Translations under genes and position numbers: made by a program
The notes under the pieces: generated by a model
Seen by the model: only the letters and a program-made list of their open reading frames with translations
Told to the model about the DNA's origin: nothing
The model's database searches: none
NCBI RefSeq assembly: GCF_022832435.1
Contig: NZ_JALHLF010000003.1
Coordinates: 1-64,000, forward strand
Origin: Novosphingobium organovorum
GTDB taxonomy: Bacteria > Pseudomonadota > Alphaproteobacteria > Sphingomonadales > Sphingomonadaceae
DNA length: 64,000 nucleotides
Direction of reading: 5' to 3'
Shown here: positions 46,952 through 57,316 of the stretch, one piece after another
Layout of the letters: every line of letters begins with the position of its first letter
Position numbering within the stretch: position 1 is the first letter of the stretch

Positions 46952-49738
46952 GTGAGCGACGACACCGAAAAGACACCGCCGAGTGGCCCCGAGGGCGAAT
47001 ACGCCCGCGTCGACATCGTCGATGAAATGAAGTCGAGCTATCTCGATTACGCGATGAGCGTGATCGTGAGCCGCGCGCTCCCCGACGTGCGCGACGGTCT
47101 CAAGCCGGTGCACCGGCGCATTCTCTACGCGTGCCAGGAAGCGGGCTATGTCGCGGGCAAGCCGTATCGCAAGTCGAGCCGCATCGTCGGTGACGTCATG
47201 GGTAAGTACCACCCCCATGGCGACAGCGCGATCTACGACGCGCTGGCCCGTCTGACCCAGCCCTGGTCGATGCGCCTGCCGCTGGTCGATGGCCAGGGCA
47301 ACTTCGGTTCGATGGACCCCGATCCGCCGGCCGCGATGCGTTACACCGAGGCCCGCCTCGACAAGAGCGCCAACGAACTGCTGTCCGACATCGACAAGAA
47401 CACGGTCGATTTCGCAGACAACTACGACGGTTCGGAAAGCGAACCCACCGTTCTTCCCGCCCGCTTCCCCAACCTGCTGGTCAACGGCGCGGGTGGTATC
47501 GCGGTCGGCATGGCGACGAACATTCCGCCGCACAATCTGGGCGAAGTGATCGACGGCTGTTTTGCCCTGATGGACAATCCCGCGACCACGGTCGAGGAAC
47601 TGTGCGAAATCATTCCGGGCCCCGACTTCCCGACCGCACCGCTGATCCTGGGCAAGAGCGGCGCGCGCAACGCCTATGTCACCGGGCGCGGCTCGATCGT
47701 CCAGCGCTGCCGCCATGAAATCGAGGAAGGTCGCGGCGATCGTCGCTCGATCGTGCTCACCTCGATCCCCTATCAGGTCGGCAAGAACAACCTCGTCGAA
47801 AAGATCGCCGAAGCGGCCAAGGACAAGCGCATCGAGGGTGTCTCGGACATTCGCGACGAGTCCAACCGCGAAGGCGTGCGCGTGGTCATCGACCTCAAGC
47901 GGGACGCTTCGCCCGAGGTCGTGCTGAACCAAGTCTGGCGCAACACGCCCGCGCAGTCGAACTTCGCGGCCAACATGCTCGCCATTCGCGGTGGCCGCCC
48001 GGAAATCATGTCGCTGCGCGACATCCTCAAGGCCTTCATCACCTTCCGCGAGGAAGTGATCACCCGGCGTACCAAGTTCGAATTGAACAAGGCGCGCGAC
48101 CGGGCGCATATCTTGCTCGGCCTCGTCGTCGCGGTGTCCAACCTCGATGAAGTGGTGCGCATCATCCGTGGCTCGCCCAACCCGGCCGAAGCGCGCGCCA
48201 AGCTGATCGCCAAGGAGTGGCCGATCGGCGAGATCGCGCCCTATATCCGCCTGGTCGAGGCGATCGAGCCCAACGCCGAGGAATCGGGCGGTGTCTACCG
48301 CTTGTCCGAAATCCAGGTGCGCGCCATCCTCGACCTGCGCCTGCACCGCCTGACCGCGCTCGGCCGCGACGAGATCGGCGACGAGCTCAAGCAGCTGGCC
48401 GCCGCGATCGAGGAATACCTCTCGATCCTGGCCGATCGGGTAAAGCTCTACGAAGTCATGCGCGGTGAATTGAAGGCCGTGCGCGACGCCTATGCGACCC
48501 CGCGCCTGTCCGAGATCACCGCCGCTTTCGACGGGATCGACGACGAAGACCTGATCGAGCGCGAGGATATGGTCGTGACCGTCACCATGGACGGCTACAT
48601 CAAGCGCACCCCGCTTTCGACCTTCCGCGCCCAGGCGCGCGGCGGCAAGGGCCGTGCGGGCATGGCGACCAAGGACGAGGATGCGGTGACGACGATGTTC
48701 GTCACCTCGACGCACAACCCCGTGCTGTTCTTCTCGACCGCGGGCAAGGTTTACCGTCTCAAGGTCTATCGCCTTCCCGAAGGCGGTCCGGCAACGCGCG
48801 GTCGACCGATCGTCAACATGTTGCCAGCGCTGGACAAGGACGAAACGATCCAGACCGTCCTCGCCCTCCCCGAGGACGAGGACGAGTGGGGCAAGCTTTC
48901 TGTCGTGTTCGCCACTTCGAAGGGCAACGTGCGCCGCAACTCGATGGATTCGTTCGCGAACATTCCCTCGAACGGCAAGTTCGCGATGAAGTTCGACACC
49001 AATCCCGACGGCACCCCCGGCGACGACTGGCTGATTGGCGTGGCCCTGCTCGACCCAAGCGACGACGTGCTGCTCGCCACGCGCAAGGGCAAGGCCATCC
49101 GCTTTGCCGGTGACGACGTGCGCGAGTTCACGAGCCGCACCTCGACCGGTGTTCGCGGCATGACGCTCAAGGACGACGACCGGGTGATCTCGCTCTCGAT
49201 CCTGCACCGCGTGGGGACCGATTCGGACGAACGCGACGAGTACCTGAAGTTCGCGCCGTGGAAGGGCGAACGCGAAGGCACCTGCGCCCTCCCCGATGAT
49301 CGCTTTACCGAGCTCGCCGAGCGCGAACAGTTCATCCTCACCGTCTGCGCCAACGGTTACGGCAAGATGTCCTCGGCCTACGAGTACCGCCGCACCGGCC
49401 GTGGCGGCCAGGGCATCACCAATATCGATAACATCGCCCGCAACGGCGACGTGGTCGCAAGCTTCCCCGCCACCCGTGAGCAGCAGCTCATGCTGGTCAC
49501 CGACCAGGCCAAGATGATCCGCCTCCCGCTCGAGACGATGCGGGTGATCGGGCGCGGTTCGGCCGGTGTTCGCCTGTTCAACGTTGCCAAGGACGAGCAT
49601 GTCGTCAGCGCGGTCAGCCTGAACGAAACGAGCGAGGACGACGAAGCCGAAGCGGGCGCCGCCGTCGATGCACCGGTTGCGGGCGACGGACAGGCTCTGC
49701 CTCCGGCCAGCGAAAGCGAAGGAGACGCCGAGGCATGA
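46952..49738 (+). CDS. gyrA: DNA gyrase subunit A
   Basis: This 928-residue type II topoisomerase subunit breaks and rejoins DNA during supercoiling. The catalytic Tyr131 is in [11 protein letters not shown]. The quinolone-resistance region reads [16 protein letters not shown], with Ser92 and Asp96 at the positions of E. coli Ser83 and Asp87, the susceptible-type residues. The C-terminal beta-pinwheel contains the GyrA box-like segment [12 protein letters not shown], and the tail is acidic. Start is GTG 46952. The ATGA overlap at the 3' end couples it to a DUF952 gene. Confidence 0.97.
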   Translation: MSDDTEKTPPSGPEGEYARVDIVDEMKSSYLDYAMSVIVSRALPDVRDGLKPVHRRILYACQEAGYVAGKPYRKSSRIVGDVMGKYHPHGDSAIYDALARLTQPWSMRLPLVDGQGNFGSMDPDPPAAMRYTEARLDKSANELLSDIDKNTVDFADNYDGSESEPTVLPARFPNLLVNGAGGIAVGMATNIPPHNLGEVIDGCFALMDNPATTVEELCEIIPGPDFPTAPLILGKSGARNAYVTGRGSIVQRCRHEIEEGRGDRRSIVLTSIPYQVGKNNLVEKIAEAAKDKRIEGVSDIRDESNREGVRVVIDLKRDASPEVVLNQVWRNTPAQSNFAANMLAIRGGRPEIMSLRDILKAFITFREEVITRRTKFELNKARDRAHILLGLVVAVSNLDEVVRIIRGSPNPAEARAKLIAKEWPIGEIAPYIRLVEAIEPNAEESGGVYRLSEIQVRAILDLRLHRLTALGRDEIGDELKQLAAAIEEYLSILADRVKLYEVMRGELKAVRDAYATPRLSEITAAFDGIDDEDLIEREDMVVTVTMDGYIKRTPLSTFRAQARGGKGRAGMATKDEDAVTTMFVTSTHNPVLFFSTAGKVYRLKVYRLPEGGPATRGRPIVNMLPALDKDETIQTVLALPEDEDEWGKLSVVFATSKGNVRRNSMDSFANIPSNGKFAMKFDTNPDGTPGDDWLIGVALLDPSDDVLLATRKGKAIRFAGDDVREFTSRTSTGVRGMTLKDDDRVISLSILHRVGTDSDERDEYLKFAPWKGEREGTCALPDDRFTELAEREQFILTVCANGYGKMSSAYEYRRTGRGGQGITNIDNIARNGDVVASFPATREQQLMLVTDQAKMIRLPLETMRVIGRGSAGVRLFNVAKDEHVVSAVSLNETSEDDEAEAGAAVDAPVAGDGQALPPASESEGDAEA

Positions 49739-50103
49739 ACGAAATCGCCTCGACCGGGATCGCCTACAAGATCCTGACCGCCGAGCAGATGGACGAACTG
49801 TTGGGCAAAGGCACCTTCGCCGGCGCACCGATCGACGTCACCGATGGGTACATTCACCTGTCCGATGCAGGACAGGTGAATGGCACGCTGGACAAGCATT
49901 TTGCCGGACAGGACAATCTGTTCCTCGCCGCGGTCAACCTCGACGCGCTCGAAGGCGCGATCCGTTGGGAAGTCGCGCGTGGCGGGGCGCTGTTCCCGCA
50001 CCTTTACGGCGAACTGCCGTTGAGCGCGATCATCGGCTATGGCCCGGTGACGCGTAGCGAAACCGGTGAACTTGTGCTTCCCGGACACGCCGGACAGGCT
50101 TGA
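49735..50103 (+). CDS. DUF952-family protein
   Basis: This 122-residue cytoplasmic protein belongs to DUF952, recognisable by [51 protein letters not shown] and the final strand. No biochemical role is established. Its ATG overlaps the gyrA stop by 4 bases, so it is translated with gyrA. A hairpin follows. Confidence 0.88.
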   Translation: MNEIASTGIAYKILTAEQMDELLGKGTFAGAPIDVTDGYIHLSDAGQVNGTLDKHFAGQDNLFLAAVNLDALEGAIRWEVARGGALFPHLYGELPLSAIIGYGPVTRSETGELVLPGHAGQA

Positions 50104-50104
50104 A

Positions 50105-50156
50105 CCGCCCGGTTCCACGGGGCCGCGCGCCGCGTGAACCGGCGGAGGCAGCCTTT
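50105..50156 (+). terminator. Hairpin terminator after the DUF952 gene
   Basis: CCGCCCGGTTC (50105-50115) pairs with GAACCGGCGG (50136-50145), with one bulged C, followed by a CCTTTT run. It lies between convergent genes. Confidence 0.55.
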
Positions 50157-50842
50157 TAGAAGTTGTCCCAGTCGGTCAGTGCGCGCGCGTGGCGCAGACG
50201 CAGTTCGCCGGTCACGCCTGTCGCCAGGACAAGGTTGCCGAAATAGAACGCCAGCCAGGCAATCGGCGCCTGTCCGTTCTGGGCCGAGAGGTAGTCGGGC
50301 ACGGTGATCTGCAACACCCCGCCGAAGACCACCAGCACCCCGCCGATCCCGACGCGCCCTTGCGCGAACGTGCTCATCCACGCGCTCGCAGCCAGGGCGC
50401 CGAGCAGCAGGCCATAGAACAGCGGCACGCTGGCATCGCTCTGGCTGGCCGCGACATAGCACATGGCCGGGGTCCCCAGCAGCAGCGCCGCAGCGCCTAT
50501 CCGCCGGTTGAGATCGGGTGTTGCCGCGCGGTGGCGCAGGAAAAGCGTCAGCCCGGCTGCCCAGCCAAACAGCATCACCATCATCGTCGCGTCGGGAAAG
50601 ACAGATGAAAGCCCGGTCGCCACGCCTTCGAGGCCCAGCATGAGCCCGAGCCCTTGCGTGTCGCTGCCCTTGTGGCGCAGCAGCGCATAAGCGGCCAGCA
50701 AGCCGAACGGCGCGCCCGACAGCGCCATCAGATAGAGCCCTGCAAGCGGCGTGCGGGTCAGCAGGACCCACCCGTAGAGGAACGCCAGCGCCAGGCTGCA
50801 AAGCAGCCATGGCCGGCGTTCGATGAGCGCGCGTCTGGGCAT
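50156..50842 (-). CDS. YhhN-like integral membrane protein (lysoplasmalogenase family)
   Basis: This 228-residue protein has about eight hydrophobic segments and basic cytoplasmic loops. Its length and layout (FLYGWVLLTRTPLAG, LMALSGAPFGLLAAYALLRHKG, ending in VTGELRLRHA) fit the YhhN/TMEM86 family, some members of which hydrolyse lysoplasmalogens. Catalytic Asp residues of that family may correspond to those in VFPDATMM and VPDYLSAQ. The family assignment is moderate and no substrate is known in bacteria of this kind. Confidence 0.6.
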   Translation of the reverse strand: MPRRALIERRPWLLCSLALAFLYGWVLLTRTPLAGLYLMALSGAPFGLLAAYALLRHKGSDTQGLGLMLGLEGVATGLSSVFPDATMMVMLFGWAAGLTLFLRHRAATPDLNRRIGAAALLLGTPAMCYVAASQSDASVPLFYGLLLGALAASAWMSTFAQGRVGIGGVLVVFGGVLQITVPDYLSAQNGQAPIAWLAFYFGNLVLATGVTGELRLRHARALTDWDNF

Positions 50843-51043
50843 GGACCTTCGACCCCTTCTTCATTCGAGCGAGCGCCGGTGACGCGCGCCCGTTTGCGCG
50901 TCATTCCATGCGCTGTCCTTCAGGACAAGTCCCAGGGCGGCAGAAAGCCCCCGCGGCGCCTCGACCAAAGGGGGGGGTAAGCGGTACGTCCCCCACCAAT
51001 CAGTCCCTTCCCGTCGGCTTGCAGAAGGGCTAGGCGCGATTTC

Positions 51044-52405
51044 ATGACACAGAAGGTTCACATCATCGGCGGCGGCCTCGCCGGAAGCGAAGCCGCCTGG
51101 CAGCTGGCGCGGCGCGGGTTTTCGGTGCGCCTGTCCGAAATGCGCGGCACGGGCGAGCGCACGCCGGCCCATCAGGGGGACGGGCTTGCCGAACTCGTCT
51201 GCTCGAACTCGTTCCGTTCCGACGATGACGAAAAGAACGCGGTGGGCTTGCTCCACCATGAAATGCGCGCCTGCGATTCGCTCATCATGGCCGCCGCCCA
51301 TGTCGCCGCGGTCCCCGCCGGGTCCGCGCTTGCGGTCGATCGCGAGGTCTTTTCGGCCGAAGTCGAACGCCGCCTGACCGCGCTGCCCAACGTCGAGATC
51401 GTGCGCGAGAGGATCGACGTCCTGCCCACGCAAGGCACCACGATCATCGCCACCGGGCCGCTCACCGCCGAGGCGCTGGCGCACAGCATCGGCGCGGCGA
51501 CGGGATCGGACAGCCTCGCCTTCTTCGATGCCATCGCCCCGATCGTCTACCGCGACAGCGTGGACATGGACGTGTGCTGGATGGCCTCGCGCTGGGACAA
51601 GCCGTCCAAGACCGGCGGCGGGACCAAGGACTACATCAACTGCCCGATGAACAAGGAGCAGTACCTCGCCTTTCACCAGGCGCTGATCGACGGCGAAAAG
51701 ACCGTGTTCAAGGACTGGGAAGCCAGCACCCCCTATTTCGACGGCTGCATGCCGATCGAGGTCATGGCCGAACGCGGGGTGGAAACGCTGCGCTTCGGGC
51801 CGATGAAGCCGGTCGGGCTCGACAACCCGCACTGGGCGACCGAGGAACACCCCAACGGACGCTGGCCCTACGCCGTCGTCCAGCTGCGCCAGGACAACAA
51901 GCTGGGCACGCTGTTCAACATGGTCGGCTTCCAGACCAAGCTCAAGCACGCCGAACAGGTGCGCCTGTTCCGCACCATCCCAGGGCTTGAAAACGCCGAA
52001 TTCGCGCGGCTTGGCGGCCTGCACCGCAACACCTTCCTCAACTCGCCGGTCCTGCTCGACCGGCAGCTGCGGCTCAGAAGCGCGCCGCACGTTCGCTTCG
52101 CCGGCCAGATCACCGGATGCGAGGGCTATGTCGAAAGTTCGGCCGTAGGGCTCATGGCCGGTCTGATGACGGCCGCCGAACTCGCCGGTCGTCCCTGGAC
52201 CACGCCGCCGCGCACCACCGCGATGGGTGCCCTGCTCGCGCACATCACCGGCGATGCCGAGGCCGAGACCTTTCAGCCGATGAACGTCAATTTCGGACTG
52301 TTTCCGCCACTCCACGACGTCAAGAAGAAGGCCCGCAAGGAAGCCTATACCGCCCGTGCCAAGGACGAAATCGGTCCCTGGCTCGAAACGCTCACCCACG
52401 CCTGA
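51044..52405 (+). CDS. trmFO: Folate/FAD-dependent tRNA uridine-54 methyltransferase TrmFO
   Basis: This 453-residue flavoprotein makes ribothymidine at tRNA position 54 using methylene-tetrahydrofolate, the alternative to SAM-dependent TrmA. It begins with the FAD-binding [20 protein letters not shown] and has [12 protein letters not shown], whose Cys is a conserved active residue. It also has [13 protein letters not shown] (second Cys), FEGCMPIE-like [14 protein letters not shown], and [19 protein letters not shown]. It appears monocistronic, downstream of a G8-containing gap (50970-50977). Confidence 0.95.
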   Translation: MTQKVHIIGGGLAGSEAAWQLARRGFSVRLSEMRGTGERTPAHQGDGLAELVCSNSFRSDDDEKNAVGLLHHEMRACDSLIMAAAHVAAVPAGSALAVDREVFSAEVERRLTALPNVEIVRERIDVLPTQGTTIIATGPLTAEALAHSIGAATGSDSLAFFDAIAPIVYRDSVDMDVCWMASRWDKPSKTGGGTKDYINCPMNKEQYLAFHQALIDGEKTVFKDWEASTPYFDGCMPIEVMAERGVETLRFGPMKPVGLDNPHWATEEHPNGRWPYAVVQLRQDNKLGTLFNMVGFQTKLKHAEQVRLFRTIPGLENAEFARLGGLHRNTFLNSPVLLDRQLRLRSAPHVRFAGQITGCEGYVESSAVGLMAGLMTAAELAGRPWTTPPRTTAMGALLAHITGDAEAETFQPMNVNFGLFPPLHDVKKKARKEAYTARAKDEIGPWLETLTHA

Positions 52406-52495
52406 GGCCCTTGGCGGGGCGGCTGTCCAGCGCAAGACCGATTCGCCCTGCCCCCTGTCCAGCGGCAGACACCGTGTGGACAGCCCCCCGCGCGG

Positions 52496-52972
52496 TCACT
52501 TGCACGAACAGCGCGGCTTGGGTTTGGACGGAGGCGGTGCGGTACGGCGAAATTCGGCCGGGGTCAGCCAGTCGTCATGATTGGTATCGGCGTGATCGAA
52601 CTTGTCGACCGTGGCCACCGCCCATTCCTCGAACGTCAGCAGGTTGTTGCCGTCCTTGTCGAGCTTGCGGAAAGCCTCGGTGCGGGGCGATAGCATTTCG
52701 TTGCGGGTAATGCGGCCGTCGCTGTCGCGATCGTAGCGGCCAAAACGCTTCTGTTCACGGCTGAGCTCGGTCGCCTCGGGCGGGGCGGGGCCGACCAGCC
52801 CGACCATGTCATCGCTGGCGACCGATGGGAGCGCATCGGGATCGCCGCTCCGGGTGGGCGCGGCTTCGGGCGGGGGCGCGGCGCGTTCCACTTCCGCGCG
52901 TCCCTGCCACCAGAACAGCCCCAGCCCGACGAGGCACAACGCCCCCAGAGCGCCCAGGACAACCCGGTTCAT
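52496..52972 (-). CDS. Membrane-anchored EF-hand protein
   Basis: This 158-residue protein has an N-terminal membrane segment (VVLGALGALCLVGLGLFWW), a Pro/Ala-rich spacer and three EF-hand-like calcium loops: DRDSDGRITRNE, DKDGNNLLTFEE and DTNHDDWLTPAE. A C-terminal RCSCK follows. No enzymatic domain is present. It is probably a periplasmic calcium-binding or signalling protein. It is followed on the other side by a hairpin, CTGTCCA (52455-52461) / TGGACAG (52477-52483), beyond its 3' end. Confidence 0.82.
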   Translation of the reverse strand: MNRVVLGALGALCLVGLGLFWWQGRAEVERAAPPPEAAPTRSGDPDALPSVASDDMVGLVGPAPPEATELSREQKRFGRYDRDSDGRITRNEMLSPRTEAFRKLDKDGNNLLTFEEWAVATVDKFDHADTNHDDWLTPAEFRRTAPPPSKPKPRCSCK

Positions 52973-53038
52973 CGCACACCCCCCTGCTTGCCCGGCAAGG
53001 GTGGCGAAGAACGTGCCTTACGTAAAATTACAGATCGT

Positions 53039-53752
53039 TCACCGCCCCAGCAGGCCAACGCGAAGCGCCAGCAAAACCGCCCTCGGGGAGCGTGCCGCTT
53101 CTTCGGAGCCCTTTGCGTGGCGCCGTGCGGAGAGAACTTCAAGCACCTTGAGCGGGCGCAGCGCCCTGGGAACTGCCCCGGTGCCCGCGCCGTGCCCCAG
53201 TTCGATCAGCGCGGCGACATGCGCGCGCTCCTCGGCGTTGCGCAGCCGCACGGAAAGATCGGTCAAGCCCCAGGCCAGCCCCATCCGGCGCGCGGCCTCT
53301 TCATGTGGCGCACAGCCAACGCAGCGGGCAAAGGCCGCGAACGCGTCGCCGCGTCCCTGCGCCATCGCCAGGAGCGCCTCGGGCGCGAGCGGTGCCGGAC
53401 GGGTCAGCGCTTCCCAGCCATCGACCAGCGCGATCGCGCCGCGGTGATCGCCATCCCAGTGGCGCATCGCGGCGAGCAGCGGTTCGCCGCCCGGCCAGGC
53501 CTCGCGGTCCTGCCCCAAGGTCTCGCGCCACCACGACAGGCGCAACTGCGCGAGCATCGGCTCCTTGGAGTGGCGCAGCAGATTGGCAAGCCGCGCGTCG
53601 AGCGCGAACAGACCCAGCGTCGCCATGCGATGGGGCTTGGGGGCATAGGCCAGTGCCAGGCGTGCGAGCGGCGAGAGCGATGCGCTGAGCGCATCCTCGA
53701 TCTGTTCGTCGGACAGGACGGACGGGCGGGGAGCGGGGCTATCGGTAGACAC
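53039..53752 (-). CDS. Squalene/phytoene-synthase-like protein lacking the Asp-rich motifs
   Basis: This 237-residue all-helical protein resembles the trans-isoprenyl diphosphate synthase fold of squalene/phytoene synthases, with FALDARLANLLRHSKEPMLAQL and RLSWWRETLG as the best matching region. The two DxxxD motifs that bind substrate magnesium in active enzymes are not visible, so it is likely non-catalytic, like the assembly-factor branch (NDUFAF6-like). Start GTG 53752 (STDSPAPRP after it) is chosen. The longer frame to 53857 lacks support. Complex I assembly or carotenoid work is only a guess. Confidence 0.65.
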   Translation of the reverse strand: MSTDSPAPRPSVLSDEQIEDALSASLSPLARLALAYAPKPHRMATLGLFALDARLANLLRHSKEPMLAQLRLSWWRETLGQDREAWPGGEPLLAAMRHWDGDHRGAIALVDGWEALTRPAPLAPEALLAMAQGRGDAFAAFARCVGCAPHEEAARRMGLAWGLTDLSVRLRNAEERAHVAALIELGHGAGTGAVPRALRPLKVLEVLSARRHAKGSEEAARSPRAVLLALRVGLLGR

Positions 53753-53970
53753 AGTCCGCCTCTTACCCGTGCGCGTTAAGGTTTCAAGAGCCGTCAACCC
53801 CACGACCGCCACAAGCGGGTGCGTGCGCGACCCCGCCGAAAGCGGCCTTGTCTGCAATGTTTGACTGCAATCGATATCATTCGCCCTTTCCCTAGCTGCC
53901 CAAGCCTCCCTGTTAACCGTTGTTTTGGCGCTATTGTTAGGGTTTTAGGCCTATCGCCGGGGGCGACATC

Positions 53971-55920
53971 GTGGCGGACGTTTACCAAGCAATGATTTTC
54001 AAGGGGCGCAGGCGGATAGGGTTCGCGACCGGGCGGGCGAAGCGGGGCGTGCGCGCCCTGCTGCGGAGCCTTGCGGGCAACACGTTCATGATCTTTGCCG
54101 CCGCCATCGCGCCGCTGCTTGCCCTGGTCGGCGGCGGGATCGACATGGGGCGCAGCTATCTTTCCGAAACCCGCCTCCAGCAGGCCTGCGATTCGGGTGT
54201 GCTTGCAGCGCGCAAGGCGCTCGGTTCGCAAGTGGTCACCACCGGCACCGTCCCTTCGAGCGTGTCGGTGATCGGCAACCGTTTCTTCAATCTCAATTTC
54301 GCCAGCGGCGCCTACGGTTCGACCGCGCGCCGCTTCGCCATGACGCTGGGCAGCGACTACACCCTCTCGGGCACGGCCAGCGCTTCGGTGCCGACAACCA
54401 TCATGCGCGTGTTCGGACAGGACGCCATCGACGTAAAGGTCGCCTGCGCGGCCAAGCTCAACTATTCAAACACCGACGTGATGATGGTGCTCGATACCAC
54501 CGGATCGATGGCGCAGACCAATTCGGGCGACAGCCAGTCCAAGATCGCGATCCTGCGTCAGGTTGTGAAGGACTTCTACGCCCAGCTCGAAGGCAGCAAG
54601 ACCCCCGGCGTGCGCATCCGCTTCGGCTTCGTGCCCTATTCGACCAACGTCAACGTCGGCTACCTGCTCAAGTCCGAATGGCTCGTCGACACCGGGTCCT
54701 ACGAAGGGCGCGTGGCCAAGGACACCGGCAAAGTCGAGACGGTGACCAAGTACAAGTACACCTATACCACGATGAGCGGCACGCAGAGCGCCATCGCCGC
54801 CTATTTCGCCGCCGCCTGTCCCGGCAGCACCGCGACCTGGACGATGATCGCCTACGGATCCGGCAACGGCTACGAAGTATGGGACACCCGCGTCACCGGG
54901 ACCAGCTACAGCTGCACCAACCACGATGGCGGCTACACCGTCACCGGCACCAACTACAATACCTACGTCTACCGCACCCTGAAGCAGCAGGACGGGACCG
55001 AGACCAAGGAGGTCTACAAGTGGCAGTACAAGGCGCTCGACGTCGACGTCAGCGCGCTCAAGGGCTCGACCGGCAGCGCGGCGTACAACGGCGGCACGGT
55101 GTGGGTGCGCATGTACGGCAACCCCTCGCCTACGCCGGACTACATGTCGGCCACGTTCAAGGGCTGCGTCGAGGAACGCGCGACCTACACGATCTCCGAC
55201 TATGACAATGTCGACCTGACCAAGGCGCTCGACCTCGACATTGATGCGGTGCCCGATCCGAGCAAGCCGTCGACACAGTGGACCCCGATGCTCCACGAAA
55301 TCTCGTTCGAGCGCGCGTGGAAGCCGACCGGAGGCGCCTGGTCGAAGACCCCGGTGATGACCACCGACGATTACCTCCAGGCCAGCAACTACGGCTTCAC
55401 CACCTGCCCGGCCAAGGCCCGCAAGCTGGCCGAGATGACCGCGAGCGAGGTTGCCGCCTACGTCGATGCGCTCAGCCCCGATGGCAATACGTACCACGAC
55501 GTCGGCATGATCTGGGGCGGCCGCCTGCTCTCGCCCACCGGGCTGTTTGCCGCGGAAAACGCCGATCTCGGCAGCGCCGCAACCTCGCGTCACATGATCT
55601 TTCTGACCGATGGGGAAACCGCGCCGTCCGAGTTCAGCTACGGCACCTATGGCATCGAGCCGCTGAGCCAGCGGCGCTGGTCATCCTCCTCGCCCTACAC
55701 GCTCACGCAAACGGTCGAGAAGCGCTTCACCTTTGCGTGCAACGAGGTCAAGAAACGCAACATCACGGTGTGGGTGATCGGCTTTGGCACGCAGATGACC
55801 GACATGCTCAAGAACTGCGCGGGCAACGGCCACTGGTACCAGGCGGACAACGCCGTCCAGCTCAACGCCGCCTTTGCCTCGATCGCCAAGTCGATGGGCG
55901 ATATCAGGATCGTGAAATGA
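53971..55920 (+). CDS. Tad-type pilus protein with von Willebrand A domain (TadG-like)
   Basis: This 649-residue protein has a TadE/TadG-like N-terminal membrane helix (GNTFMIFAAAIAPLLALVGG, with GIDMGRSYLSETRLQQACDS after it) and an extracytoplasmic vWA domain. The MIDAS motif DTTGSM is near residue 175 and FLTDGE near 545. Between them lies a large insertion rich in Tyr, Thr and Ser (about 230-480) with several Cys, far above a normal vWA length. Start GTG 53971 has a weak ribosome site. ATG 53992 is an alternative. It overlaps the TadE-like gene by 4 bases. Secretion ATPase and platform genes are not in the window. Confidence 0.85.
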   Translation: MADVYQAMIFKGRRRIGFATGRAKRGVRALLRSLAGNTFMIFAAAIAPLLALVGGGIDMGRSYLSETRLQQACDSGVLAARKALGSQVVTTGTVPSSVSVIGNRFFNLNFASGAYGSTARRFAMTLGSDYTLSGTASASVPTTIMRVFGQDAIDVKVACAAKLNYSNTDVMMVLDTTGSMAQTNSGDSQSKIAILRQVVKDFYAQLEGSKTPGVRIRFGFVPYSTNVNVGYLLKSEWLVDTGSYEGRVAKDTGKVETVTKYKYTYTTMSGTQSAIAAYFAAACPGSTATWTMIAYGSGNGYEVWDTRVTGTSYSCTNHDGGYTVTGTNYNTYVYRTLKQQDGTETKEVYKWQYKALDVDVSALKGSTGSAAYNGGTVWVRMYGNPSPTPDYMSATFKGCVEERATYTISDYDNVDLTKALDLDIDAVPDPSKPSTQWTPMLHEISFERAWKPTGGAWSKTPVMTTDDYLQASNYGFTTCPAKARKLAEMTASEVAAYVDALSPDGNTYHDVGMIWGGRLLSPTGLFAAENADLGSAATSRHMIFLTDGETAPSEFSYGTYGIEPLSQRRWSSSSPYTLTQTVEKRFTFACNEVKKRNITVWVIGFGTQMTDMLKNCAGNGHWYQADNAVQLNAAFASIAKSMGDIRIVK

Positions 55921-56534
55921 CGCCGCGCGCCCTGCCCCTGTTCGTCCTGCGGCGGGCCAGACGCCTCGCCCGTGCGCAAGACGGCGTGAGCGCGGTCGAA
56001 TTCGCGCTGATCGCACCGATCATGCTCATCACCCTGTTCGGGCTCTTCGATCTTGCCTACAACGTCTACACCGCCGAATTGCTCGAAGGCGCGATCCAGC
56101 AGACCGCGCGCGATTCGACGATCGAAGGCGCCTCAAGCAAGGCCGCGGCGCTCGATGCGCGGGTGTCCACGATGATTCACGCCGTCGCGCCCGCCGCCAC
56201 GCTGACCTTCACGCGCAAGGCCTATGCCTCGTTCGGCGACGTGGGCAAGCCTGAAGATTTTACCGATCTCAACGGCGATGGCCGCTGCGATGCGGGCGAG
56301 CCGTTCGAGGATGCCAACGGCAACGGCGCCTGGGACGAAGACCAGGGCAAGACCGGCCAGGGCAGCGCCCGCGATGCGGTGCTCTATACCGTGCGCGTGA
56401 CCTACCCCCGCCCCTTCCCGGTGACCGCGCTGTTCGGTTTCGAGGACACATACACCATGGTCTCGCGCACGGTCCTGCGCAACCAGCCTTACGACATCAG
56501 CGAGACCAGCCCGAGCATAGGAAACTGCCCATGA
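55917..56534 (+). CDS. TadE-like pseudopilin with an Asp-rich calcium-type loop
   Basis: This 205-residue protein has the TadE signature near its N-terminus (DGVSAVEFALIAPIMLITLF, with the conserved Glu), a single membrane helix, and an outer domain. At about residues 116-140 a double Asp-rich loop (DLNGDGRCDAGEPF, DANGNGAWDED) looks like a dockerin or EF-hand calcium site, unusual for TadE. ATGA overlaps link it to both neighbours, so the three genes form one operon. Confidence 0.87.
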   Translation: MTPRALPLFVLRRARRLARAQDGVSAVEFALIAPIMLITLFGLFDLAYNVYTAELLEGAIQQTARDSTIEGASSKAAALDARVSTMIHAVAPAATLTFTRKAYASFGDVGKPEDFTDLNGDGRCDAGEPFEDANGNGAWDEDQGKTGQGSARDAVLYTVRVTYPRPFPVTALFGFEDTYTMVSRTVLRNQPYDISETSPSIGNCP

Positions 56535-57208
56535 GCCCGCTTACGCCGCTCTGCGCCGCTGCGCTGCGCCAGCTCTGGCGCGATCGCAGCGGCCTTGCGG
56601 TCACCGAAACCGCACTGGTGCTGCCGTTCTTTCTGGGCGCGGGGCTGTGCGGGGTGGAGCTGGCCAACTATTCGCTCGAGACGATGCGCGTGGGCCAGCT
56701 GGCGGTCTCCATCGCCGACAACGCCTCGCGCATTGGCGACACCTCGACGCTCGAGAACCGCAAGATCTACGAATCGGACATCAACGACCTGCTGCTCGGC
56801 GCGTCGATCGAGGCCGCTCAAGGGATGGGGCTCTTCGAGCATGGCCGGGTCATCGTGAGCAGTCTCGAGGTCAATGCGAACGGCAACCAGTACATCCACT
56901 GGCAACGCTGCATGGGCAAGCTCGCCGCGTCTTCCAATTACGGCAACCAGGGCGACGTGCTGACCAACGGGATGGGGCCAAGCGAGCGCGAGGTCATCGC
57001 CCTCACCGGCGAAGCGGTGATCTTCGTCGAACTGCAGTACGATTATCAGCCGCTCGTCTCCGACGCTCTGATCGGCACACCCCGGATTTCCACGGTCGCC
57101 TCCTTCACCGTGCGATCGAGCCGCGACCTGACCCAGATCTACCAGGCGGACAGCGACAAGCCGGACCCGATCTACACCTGCAACCTCTTCATCGACGCCT
57201 TTGCCTGA
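56531..57208 (+). CDS. TadE/TadG-like pseudopilin
   Basis: This 225-residue protein has a TadE-like N-terminal helix (GLAVTETALVLPFFLGAGLCG, quoted to its core TETALVLPFFLG) with the conserved Glu, then LANYSLETMRVGQLAVSIADN and a mostly beta outer domain. It overlaps the previous gene by 4 bases and is followed by a terminator. A minor pseudopilin role with its two neighbours is inferred. Confidence 0.85.
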   Translation: MSPLTPLCAAALRQLWRDRSGLAVTETALVLPFFLGAGLCGVELANYSLETMRVGQLAVSIADNASRIGDTSTLENRKIYESDINDLLLGASIEAAQGMGLFEHGRVIVSSLEVNANGNQYIHWQRCMGKLAASSNYGNQGDVLTNGMGPSEREVIALTGEAVIFVELQYDYQPLVSDALIGTPRISTVASFTVRSSRDLTQIYQADSDKPDPIYTCNLFIDAFA

Positions 57209-57229
57209 CGCGCAGGGGACGCCGGAACG

Positions 57230-57270
57230 AAAAAGGGCCGCGCGGGGATTGCCCGGCGGCCCTTTTTTTT
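57230..57270. terminator. Bidirectional terminator between Tad operon and pdhB
   Basis: AAAAAGGGCCG (57230-57240) pairs with CGGCCCTTTTT (57257-57267), with further pairing inside the loop. T8 follows on the plus strand and T5 on the minus strand, so it ends both convergent operons. Confidence 0.88.
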
Positions 57271-57316
57271 CGGCCGAACATGCCCGGACCGCAAGGCCCG
57301 AGCGGCTCGTTTCGGA

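Noticed and set aside
46910-49828. Open frame of 972 codons antisense to gyrA
   Set aside because: Shadow of the gyrA codon pattern in high-GC DNA. It has no ribosome site and no recognisable domain, while the plus strand encodes a complete GyrA.
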